Positions 39,623-46,719 of a stretch of DNA of 64,000 nucleotides are shown piece by piece (the first letter of the stretch is position 1; each line of letters opens with the position of its first letter). Position numbers and translations under genes: made by a program. Source of the stretch: an uncultured Collinsella sp. (GTDB lineage Bacteria > Actinomycetota > Coriobacteriia > Coriobacteriales > Coriobacteriaceae). The stretch is taken from positions 1 to 64,000 of the forward strand of contig UREE01000005.1 of assembly GCA_900546825.1 (NCBI GenBank), in the 5' to 3' direction. The notes beneath the pieces are model-generated. The model was not told the DNA's origin. It saw nothing but the letters and a program-made list of their open reading frames with translations, and did not search any database.

Positions 39623-40699
39623 ATGACGATCATCAACTTTATGCCTGCGCATCGGCAGGCGCCTGTGGCGCTCTGGCTCCTTAAAAAAGACGTGGCGGCC
39701 GCTGCGGAAAAAATTGCAGAGGCTGGCGCCCAGGCGGTTTTGGTGCCGGCGGGCGACGAGGTCTCTGCCATGCTCGCGGATGCGTTGGGCGAGTCCTGCC
39801 GCGTGATCGAGTGTGACCCGAGCCTGGGCTTTGTCTATGCCAACGGTTCGGCCGCGGCCAAGATGCTCGACGGCGAAAAGCCCTTGCCGTCCTGCTGCGA
39901 GGGTGAAGGCGACGACCGATGCCTGAGCGGATCGGAACTCCTTGCCGCCGAAGGCAAGCGCTGGGTGTGGTTTGACGGAGCCGATGAGCCTGTTGAGCTC
40001 GGCTGCGTTACGAGCGCGAGCGCCCTGGTTGCCGCGGCGGGCGTTGCCGATGCCAAAGCAGTGGCCCTGGGGTATCCCAGCGGCGTATTGCTTAAGCCCG
40101 ATGACACCTCCGAGATTGAGTTGCACAGCGACTACGTCCGCGTCTACACCGCCAAAAACTGCATGGCAAAGGCGCTTTTGGACATTTGCACGCTCTATCG
40201 TCACGAGAGCTGCGGACGCTGCGTCTTTGGCTACGAGGGCTCTCATCAGATTGCGACGATTCTTGCCGATATCTGCCGCAAGAAGGGTAAGCCGGGCGAC
40301 TTGGCGCTCCTTCGCGATCTTTGCCCCGTGATGCAGGCGCAGTGTCTGTGCGAGCAGGGTCGCGTGCTGGCGCGCACGGTGCAGTCGTTCCTCGACCTGT
40401 TCGAGGGCGAGATTATGCAGCACACCACCAAGAAGGTCTGTGCCGCCGGGGAATGCCAGGCATTCTTGACCTTCCATATCCTCGCCTCCAAATGCCAGGC
40501 CTGCAACAAGTGCGTCGATTCGGACGTTTGCGAAGAGGATGCGATTCTGGGAAGGCCGCGCTTTATCCACGTGATCGACCAAAAGGCCTGCACCCAGTGC
40601 GGTGCCTGTCTGGATATCTGCGACAACGGCGCGATCGTTACCGCTGGTGCCGTGAAGCCAAAGTGCCCGCCCAAACCCATTCCCTTTAAGCGCAAATAA
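39623..40699 (+). CDS. NuoF-C-terminal-like Fe-S protein with 2x[4Fe-4S] tail
   Basis: A 358-residue protein. The first 180 residues match no fold I can name and lack the FMN/NADH-binding part of NuoF. Residues about 185-275 resemble the NADH_4Fe-4S domain of NuoF (ESCGRCVFGYEGSHQI...LARTVQSFLDLF). The usual third Cys of the CxxCxxC motif is replaced (CGRCVFGY), so the cluster may be altered or absent. The C-terminal 75 residues hold two ferredoxin-type motifs (CQACNKCVDSDVC and CTQCGACLDIC). It probably works with the chimeric oxidoreductase upstream, as part of an electron relay. AGGAAAGGAG precedes the start. Confidence 0.75.
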   Translation: MTIINFMPAHRQAPVALWLLKKDVAAAAEKIAEAGAQAVLVPAGDEVSAMLADALGESCRVIECDPSLGFVYANGSAAAKMLDGEKPLPSCCEGEGDDRCLSGSELLAAEGKRWVWFDGADEPVELGCVTSASALVAAAGVADAKAVALGYPSGVLLKPDDTSEIELHSDYVRVYTAKNCMAKALLDICTLYRHESCGRCVFGYEGSHQIATILADICRKKGKPGDLALLRDLCPVMQAQCLCEQGRVLARTVQSFLDLFEGEIMQHTTKKVCAAGECQAFLTFHILASKCQACNKCVDSDVCEEDAILGRPRFIHVIDQKACTQCGACLDICDNGAIVTAGAVKPKCPPKPIPFKRK

Positions 40700-40706
40700 G
40701 AGCGCC

Positions 40707-40755
40707 GGCCCCTTCCGTTTTGCACCTTGCAAGCATACGGGAGGGGCCTTTGTTT
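40707..40755 (+). terminator. Terminator after the NuoF-like gene
   Basis: GGCCCCTTCCGT pairs with ACGGGAGGGGCC around an 18-nt loop that can pair again (TTGC/GCAA), followed by TTTGTTT. Confidence 0.85.
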
Positions 40756-40893
40756 ATCTGCACGAGGTGCCCTGCAGACTTTTGCATGAGCCTTGGTTGC
40801 CTGGACGGTGCATGCGCTTTGCGTCTGCCGTACGCTTTTTGCGAAGTACGCACGGGCAGAATCCGTGTCCAAATGCTCTGGAGAGGAGCGACC

Positions 40894-41886
40894 ATGTCGT
40901 TTAAAGTGATGGCTGTTTGTGCCGGTAGGCACGGTGGCAACGGCGAGGCTTTGGCCAAAGAGGCCCTTTGCGCGGTGCGCGAGGCTGGCGGCGAGGTCGA
41001 GCTGATCAATCTGTTCGATTACAACATCTTGCCCTGCACCGGTTGCGAGGGCTGCACCATGCAGATGGGAAAGATGGGCGCCGGACTGCAAAAGGAATAT
41101 CACGGCTGCGTCCTTAAGAACAAAGATGATGTCGACGCCATCATTCGCGAGCTGCAAACCTGCCAGGGCGTGATCTTCTCGGTCCCGACCTACGACCTTA
41201 CGCCCAGCTCGGTGTACACCCGCTTTGCCCAGCGCTTCTTGGCATACGAGCTTTCGTTCTTGCTTGCCATCGGTGCCGTAAAGGAGAATCCGCATACCGT
41301 TGCCGGCCTCATCTCCGTCGGCGGCTCCATGCACGATTGGCAGTCCCTGGCGCTGGAGAGCCTACAGGCGACTATGTTTACCATGTCGATGACTGTCGTC
41401 GATCGCTATATGGCGCAGCGCGACGGCCGCCCGGGCAATGCCTTTGTGTGGGGAGATGACGTGGAGTGGGGCGGACAGATCGCCCGCGCCCACAAGATGG
41501 GCGAGAACATCGTCAAGGCTATCCAGACCCCGGTTGACGAGCGCTGCTGGCTGGGCGACCCGGATGACGGCGTGTGCCCCAACTGCCACAGCTCGCTGGT
41601 CTATCCCGGCGACAAGCACTGGGACGGTGTCGAGTTCCCGTGGGAGTGCGCGGTCTGCGGTGCCGGTGGCGATATCGTGACCGACGAGCGCACCGGCCGC
41701 CCCAAGCTCAAGATTGCCGAGAACGGCCTTATCCGCGACCGCAACGACGACCACGCGCGCGCCGAGCACCTCAACGAGATCAACAAGACCCGCGACGAGT
41801 TCTTCGCTCACATGGACGAGGTCAAGCCGCTCATGGAAAAGTACGCCAAGATGACGTTCCCCACGCTGGAGATTAAGCGCGACTAG
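40894..41886 (+). CDS. NADPH-dependent FMN reductase-like flavoprotein with a C-terminal Cys-pair domain
   Basis: A 330-residue protein. The N-terminal 190 residues have a flavodoxin/FMN-reductase fold: VMAVCAGRHGGNGEALAKEA (FMN phosphate loop), PCTGCEGCTMQMG, GVIFSVPTYDLTPSSVYTRF and GGSMHDWQSLALESLQ. The C-terminal part holds two CxxC pairs (CPNCHSSL and CAVCGAGG) that probably bind zinc or form a rubredoxin-like knuckle, then a charged helical tail. It may reduce or transfer electrons to the neighbouring reductases. GAGAGGAG precedes ATG 40894. It is convergent with the CdaR/PucR regulator. Confidence 0.8.
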   Translation: MSFKVMAVCAGRHGGNGEALAKEALCAVREAGGEVELINLFDYNILPCTGCEGCTMQMGKMGAGLQKEYHGCVLKNKDDVDAIIRELQTCQGVIFSVPTYDLTPSSVYTRFAQRFLAYELSFLLAIGAVKENPHTVAGLISVGGSMHDWQSLALESLQATMFTMSMTVVDRYMAQRDGRPGNAFVWGDDVEWGGQIARAHKMGENIVKAIQTPVDERCWLGDPDDGVCPNCHSSLVYPGDKHWDGVEFPWECAVCGAGGDIVTDERTGRPKLKIAENGLIRDRNDDHARAEHLNEINKTRDEFFAHMDEVKPLMEKYAKMTFPTLEIKRD

Positions 41887-41908
41887 TTTTGCCCAAGCCT
41901 CGCCCGGC

Positions 41909-43222
41909 CTATTTGCGACAGTGCAGGTCGGCGCTGGTGCGGGGCTTAATCCTCGGCTCAAGAAAGCCAAGGTAGATTAGGGCGCGAATCGAGAGGTGGA
42001 ACAAAAAGAGGTCCTCTCCCGATGCCAAGTCGTTACCGGTGATTTCCTTGATGCGGTTAATGCGGTAGAGCAGCGTGTTTTTGTGAAGCGACAAGATCGC
42101 GGCGGTGCGCGCCGTGTTGCAGCTGTGTTGCATAAAGGCAAAGAGCGTCTCGACCAGCTCGGAATCGTGCGACTGGTCGTGTTTCCAAAGTGCCCAGATT
42201 GCCGGATGGCAGTAGTTCATAAGGTTGATGTGGTCGTTGCAGATGTCGAGCATTTCCATGTAGGTGTATTCGCAATAGCGATACACATGGGTATCTTCGA
42301 GGATTTTGGTAAAGGTCGAGCCGTAGCGAATGGCGGCGCGTGCCTGATTGAGGTGCGAACGCACATCTGTTGCCTGGGAAAACTCGTTGCTGATGCCAAT
42401 GAACAAATTGTTCGCGGCGGCGACGCGGGCAAGGATCGCCTCGTCGTTGGCGGGTAGCTGCGTGGAGGGCGGACGGCTTATCAGCGCCACGAGCTCACCC
42501 TCGTACATGGTGATAAGGCTATGGTGCAGCAGCGGCTGCAATTGTCCTCGGATGCTCTCCGCCTCGCGCGCTTCGAGCTGGGAATCTTTTTTGAGCAGGC
42601 ATACGACGTAGAGGGCGGGAAGCGGGGCAAAGCCGACGAGCTGCATTTTGCGTGTGCAGGTGATGGGGTTGGGGATTTCGTCGTCCAGGAGGCGCGAGAG
42701 AAAATATGGCCCCTGTTGCGGGCCGCCCAACGAAAGAAAGCCGCCTTTCTGCAGTTCTTGCGCGAGCAGTCGGACAAAGAACTCAAAGACCTCGCGATCG
42801 CTATCGCCAAAGGCGTGGTTGCGCTCGATCATCATCGCCCGGCCCAGGCACGTGCCGTGCACCTTGATCGCATCGGTCATGGTGTTGAGGCGGAACATGT
42901 CGTTATAGCGTGTAAGCGGGCCTGTCGAGCGGGCAATCTCCTCGTCTAGGCCGCATTTGATGATGTAGCGCACGGCTTCGTCCTGAAGCATATCGCCTTC
43001 GGAGAGCTCGGCGCGGGTGATGGCTGCAAAGGGGGAGTTGTCGGCATCGTCGAGCTCAAAGCCGCCGCGGGCGGCATAGCGGTACACGGGATCGACGACG
43101 AGCACCGGGTTGTCCATAGCGGCAGAGGCCGTTTGCGTGAGGCTCTTGAGCCCCGCGTCGCTCAAGAGCGCCTCGAGCAGTGCTTGCTTTGCGGTAGACG
43201 TATCGGTGGTACTCGGTTGCAT
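41909..43222 (-). CDS. CdaR/PucR-family transcriptional regulator
   Basis: A 437-residue regulator with a ligand-sensing N-terminal region (about 1-300) and the PucR C-terminal HTH (about 365-425: LFAFMQHSCNTARTAAILSLHKN, then LLYRINRIKEITGNDL). Members respond to small molecules and often control the adjacent catabolic gene. Here the divergent gene is the enoate-reductase-type flavoenzyme, and the regulator is convergent with the FMN reductase-like gene, so these are the likely targets. AAGGGA precedes the minus-strand ATG at 43222. The frame runs 300 codons further upstream without a start site and is not coding there. Confidence 0.87.
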   Translation of the reverse strand: MQPSTTDTSTAKQALLEALLSDAGLKSLTQTASAAMDNPVLVVDPVYRYAARGGFELDDADNSPFAAITRAELSEGDMLQDEAVRYIIKCGLDEEIARSTGPLTRYNDMFRLNTMTDAIKVHGTCLGRAMMIERNHAFGDSDREVFEFFVRLLAQELQKGGFLSLGGPQQGPYFLSRLLDDEIPNPITCTRKMQLVGFAPLPALYVVCLLKKDSQLEAREAESIRGQLQPLLHHSLITMYEGELVALISRPPSTQLPANDEAILARVAAANNLFIGISNEFSQATDVRSHLNQARAAIRYGSTFTKILEDTHVYRYCEYTYMEMLDICNDHINLMNYCHPAIWALWKHDQSHDSELVETLFAFMQHSCNTARTAAILSLHKNTLLYRINRIKEITGNDLASGEDLFLFHLSIRALIYLGFLEPRIKPRTSADLHCRK

Positions 43223-43361
43223 GGGTGTCCCTTCTGCCGCGTCTTCGCCGTAGTCGACGCGTGACCAAATTATTATCGCAGGCTGCGCAGTATTAGGTTG
43301 TTTAAAAAGGTGAGTGTGGCGGTCGTTTCCTCGAACGGGGCGGCGCTGTTGTTGGAGAATG

Positions 43362-43416
43362 TCTCGATCTGTAACAGTAAGATCCGGTTTTGCTGAGTAA
43401 CTGTTACAGATCGAGA
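43362..43416. repeat. 55-bp palindromic repeat, copy f
   Basis: TCTCGATCTGTAACA and its exact complement with a 25-bp centre, alone in the spacer between the divergent regulator and enoate reductase genes. The rest of the 336-bp spacer holds no gene. Confidence 0.9.
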
Positions 43417-43558
43417 CAAACCGACGGGCCGCCCCGCCCCATCCACCTGCCGCTACCTGCTGTCCGCCGATTTCCGTTGCGCTGTTGTATTCCCATGCCA
43501 TATCCTCTAGACAACTACGCGGCAACATCGCCGCCGCGCCTACAAGAGAGGATTGTCC

Positions 43559-45589
43559 ATGACCGCACCTGCATCCAAGCTGCTCCAGCCCATTACGGTT
43601 GGCCCCCTTGAGCTCAAAAACCGCATTATGTTCCCGCCGCTTACCACCGGCTATGAGGAGCGCGACGGCTCCATCGGCGAGCGCAGCCTGGCCTTTTACG
43701 AGCGTCTGGCCCGTGGCGGCGTGAGCTACATCGTCATCGGCGACGTTGCTCCCGTTATGACCGCAAGCCCCACGCCCAAGCTGGCGACCGACGCCCAGAT
43801 CCCCACGTTTAAGGCGCTGGCCGACGCCGTTCACAAGCACGGCGCCAAGGTCGCGCTGCAGCTGTTCCACCCCGAGTACGACGTGCCCGGTGTCGGCCGC
43901 ATGGTCATGGGTTCCATGGCCGCCGCCAAGGCCGCGCAGGAGGCCAAGGCCGCCGGCGACGAGGAGACCTTTGCCGCCAAGATGGCCGAGTCCAACGAGA
44001 TCCGCAAGCAGGCCTACGCCAAGTTGCACCACGATATGCAGCACTTTGTGAACGAGGCGAGCGTAGAGCAGCTCACCCAGATCAAGGAGGCCATCGCCGC
44101 CTCGGCCGCTCGCGCGCAGCAGGCCGGCATTGACGCCATCGAGGTCCACGGCGACCGCTTGGTGGGTTCGCTATGTTCGGCCATCCTCAACAAGCGTACC
44201 GACGAGTACGGCGGTTCGTTCGAGAACCGCGTTCGCTATGCGCTCGAGGTCGTCGCCGCCATTAAGGAAGCCGCGCCGCAGCTGATGGTGGAGTACAAGC
44301 TCCCCGTGATCATGGAGAACCCCGACGGCACGCCGCGCGGCAAGGGTGGCCTGCAGCCCGACGAGGCCTGCGAGTTCGCCAAGCTGCTCGAGGGCGCGGG
44401 CATCGACATGATCCAGGTCGCGCAGGCCAACCACACCGGCAACATGGGCGACACCATTCCGCCCATGGGTGCCATGCCCTACAACTGGACGCTGCCGGTG
44501 GCCGAGCGCGTCAAGGCCCTGGTCTCCGTGCCGGTGGCCACCGTCGGCCGTGTTGTTTCGGTCGAGGCCGGCGAGAAGATTCTTGAGGACGGCGCGGCCG
44601 ACATTATCGCCTATGGCCGCTCGCTCATGTGCGACCCCGACATTGCGCTGAAGGCCGCGACCGGCGAGCCCATCCGCGAGTGCCTCAACTGCAACAAGGG
44701 CTGCGTCGATGCGATTCAAAACCGCAAGTACATCTCGTGCGTGCTCAACGCCGAGAACGGCGACGAGGCGACCATCGCCATTAAGCCGGGCGAGGGCGAC
44801 AAGAAGATCGCCGTGGTGGGCGGCGGTATTGCCGGCCTGGAGGCCGCACGCGTGGCGGCCAAGCGCGGCTACGACGTGACCGTCTATGAGGCGAGCGATC
44901 ACTTGGGCGGCCAGATTGTGCTGGCGGCCGCGCCTCCGCGCAAGGATGAGATTATGCGCTCGGTCGAGTATTACGAGAAGATTCTGCCCGGCCTGGGCGT
45001 GAAGGTCGAGCTCAACCATGCCGCTACGGCCGAGGATCTCAACGCCGCCGACGCCGCGATTGTGGCTGTGGGCGCGCACGACGTGGTCATCCCCGTTCCG
45101 GGTGTCGACTCGGACAAGGTCGTCTCGAGCTGGGACGTGCTGGCCGGCAAGGTGGAGCTCAGCGGGCGCGTCGCCGTCATTGGCGGTGGCCTGGTGGGCA
45201 CCGAGACTGCCGAGTACCTGCTGCAGCACGGCTGCGAGGTGGCGATCGTCGAGATGCTCGACAAGATTGCCGCGGGCGAGTCCGAGACCATTCTGCCGCT
45301 GATCATGAACGACTTTGCCGCCCACAACGTTGAGCAGCATGTTAAGACCCGCCTGACCGCCATTACCGACGAGGGCGTGGAGGCCGTTCGCACCACCGAG
45401 GACGGCGCCGAGGAGCCGGTGAAGATCGCCTGCGATTACGTGGTGATGGCCGTGGGCTCCAAGGCCAACGCGTTTGACCTGGATGGCGTGACGGTGCCCG
45501 TGACCTGCGTGGGCGACTGCTCGGGTGAGCGCACCGCCGACATTGCGAGCGCCATTCGCACGGCGTATCACGCGGCCAACGAGCTGTAG
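43559..45589 (+). CDS. Old yellow enzyme family NADH:flavin oxidoreductase (2-enoate reductase / BaiCD type)
   Basis: A 676-residue Fe-S flavoenzyme. The N-terminal FMN barrel (about 1-375) has LLQPITVGPLELKNRIMFPP, DAIEVHGDRLVGSLC and VATVGRVVSVEAGEKIL. A [4Fe-4S] site follows (ECLNCNKGCVDAIQNRKYISC). The C-terminal half binds FAD (IAVVGGGIAGLEAARVAAKRG) and NAD(P) (VAVIGGGLVGTETAEYLLQHG). Such enzymes reduce activated C=C bonds of enoates, bile acids or other substrates in anaerobes. In the barrel, HGDRLV replaces the usual HGAHGYL, which suggests a different substrate. AGAGAGGA precedes ATG 43559. It is divergent from the CdaR/PucR regulator. Confidence 0.88.
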   Translation: MTAPASKLLQPITVGPLELKNRIMFPPLTTGYEERDGSIGERSLAFYERLARGGVSYIVIGDVAPVMTASPTPKLATDAQIPTFKALADAVHKHGAKVALQLFHPEYDVPGVGRMVMGSMAAAKAAQEAKAAGDEETFAAKMAESNEIRKQAYAKLHHDMQHFVNEASVEQLTQIKEAIAASAARAQQAGIDAIEVHGDRLVGSLCSAILNKRTDEYGGSFENRVRYALEVVAAIKEAAPQLMVEYKLPVIMENPDGTPRGKGGLQPDEACEFAKLLEGAGIDMIQVAQANHTGNMGDTIPPMGAMPYNWTLPVAERVKALVSVPVATVGRVVSVEAGEKILEDGAADIIAYGRSLMCDPDIALKAATGEPIRECLNCNKGCVDAIQNRKYISCVLNAENGDEATIAIKPGEGDKKIAVVGGGIAGLEAARVAAKRGYDVTVYEASDHLGGQIVLAAAPPRKDEIMRSVEYYEKILPGLGVKVELNHAATAEDLNAADAAIVAVGAHDVVIPVPGVDSDKVVSSWDVLAGKVELSGRVAVIGGGLVGTETAEYLLQHGCEVAIVEMLDKIAAGESETILPLIMNDFAAHNVEQHVKTRLTAITDEGVEAVRTTEDGAEEPVKIACDYVVMAVGSKANAFDLDGVTVPVTCVGDCSGERTADIASAIRTAYHAANEL

Positions 45590-45664
45590 TTGAACATCGC
45601 GGCCAGGCGGGACGGTGGCGCGGATCCGTCTCGCCCGGCTGTGTCCCGTCGGGTGTCAATCGGT

Positions 45665-45701
45665 GCGGGGCCTGCAAGCGCAGCAGGTCCCGCCCTTTTT
45701 G
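45665..45701 (+). terminator. Terminator after the enoate reductase
   Basis: GCGGGGCCTGC pairs with GCAGGTCCCGC (one G-T pair), followed by CCTTTTTG. Confidence 0.85.
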
Positions 45702-45739
45702 TTTTGCTCCGGTGGATGGCAATGCGCGGTAATCATGAG

Positions 45740-46038
45740 GAGTGAGGACGTCTACTGTCTCGCAGATCACTCAAAATTATTGGGGGAGGGGTTAATAACT
45801 ATATCCTCTATACCAAAGGACATAAAGAGATGCCAATTTTGTTGACAAGCGAATGACGATTAGCTGCGAGTCAGCTACCAGCGTAAATAATCGATAAAGA
45901 AATGTCGTAATTTGGTGCCAAATGCCCAGATAACGCCGCGTCTATTTTAATTAACTGCTTTGAGCAAACAGTAAAATGCTACTATCTAACTTGCACGTAA
46001 GAAAGCAGATTAACGGTTAAGGCTAAGAAGTGGCAGGT
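45740..46038. other. AT-rich non-coding spacer
   Basis: About 300 bp of unusually AT-rich DNA between the enoate reductase terminator and the HTH gene. I see no gene, tRNA or repeat of the families listed. It contains short motifs such as ATTTTAATTAA and may carry promoter or regulator sites. Confidence 0.5.
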
Positions 46039-46434
46039 ATGTCGGAAGCAACTAGGACTCGCACGCATGCGCCCGAGGTTAGGCAGCGCGCCGTCGAGAT
46101 CCTCCAAGAGGGGGTCGGTCATCGCGCCCTCGCTGCGGAGCTTGGCATTCCCCAGGCCACGGCTCGTCAGTGGGCCCGCGCGTATGCCGTGGGCGGTGCC
46201 GACGCCGTTCTCAACGCCGGTTCGCATCATCACACCTATTCGTACGACGTAAAGCTCGCTGTGGTTAAGGACCGTCTGGAAAACGGCTTGACGGTTCGCG
46301 AGGCCATGATCAAGCACAAGATTCCCAGCGAGTCTTCGGTCAAGGCTTGGTGCCGTCAGTACCGCGAGAGCGGTGAGTCCGCACTGGTCGATAAGCCGCG
46401 CGGTCGCAAGCCGCGCGTTAAAAAGGCGGAATAG
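46039..46434 (+). CDS. Stand-alone helix-turn-helix protein (IS3 OrfA-like or regulator)
   Basis: A 131-residue basic protein with two successive HTH units: PEVRQRAVEILQEGVGHRAL followed by IPQATARQWARAY, and YDVKLAVVKDRLENGLTVRE followed by IPSESSVKAWCRQY. A Lys/Arg tail ends it. This layout matches the DNA-binding subunit (OrfA) of IS3-type transposases, but no catalytic OrfB follows, so it may be a domesticated regulator or a transposon remnant. ATG 46039 has a weak GGCAGG site; GTG 46030 is an alternative. It lies directly upstream of the hydrogenase operon but is separated from it by a terminator. Confidence 0.65.
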   Translation: MSEATRTRTHAPEVRQRAVEILQEGVGHRALAAELGIPQATARQWARAYAVGGADAVLNAGSHHHTYSYDVKLAVVKDRLENGLTVREAMIKHKIPSESSVKAWCRQYRESGESALVDKPRGRKPRVKKAE

Positions 46435-46446
46435 CAAACGGGATGG

Positions 46447-46470
46447 TGCGCCCACAGGGGCGCATTTTTC
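46447..46470 (+). terminator. Terminator after the HTH gene
   Basis: TGCGCCC and GGGCGCA around a small loop, followed by TTTTTC. The next 250 bp to the hydrogenase operon hold no gene. Confidence 0.8.
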
Positions 46471-46719
46471 TTGCCGCGCCAACTTTTTGGACCGGCGCGA
46501 GCCTATCGGGACATCCTCCAAAGTGGCCAATAAACCGCGCGCAGCAGCCCGCGCGCCTGTCGCTGCGATAGGGGAGCGTCGCCCCACTGCTCCAAAGCGG
46601 ACGTGCCCTTACCCCGTACGCCTAAAACTCCCCAGTTGACCGAAAACCTGCCGCCGCAACCCCGTAATTGAGCTATAACGTTAAACAATTGCAGCGTTTT
46701 GGCATGGGGGAGTGATGGT

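Noticed and set aside
43223..44149. N-terminal extension of the CdaR/PucR regulator
   Set aside because: The extension overlaps the divergent enoate reductase gene; the ATG at 43222 has a good ribosome binding site.
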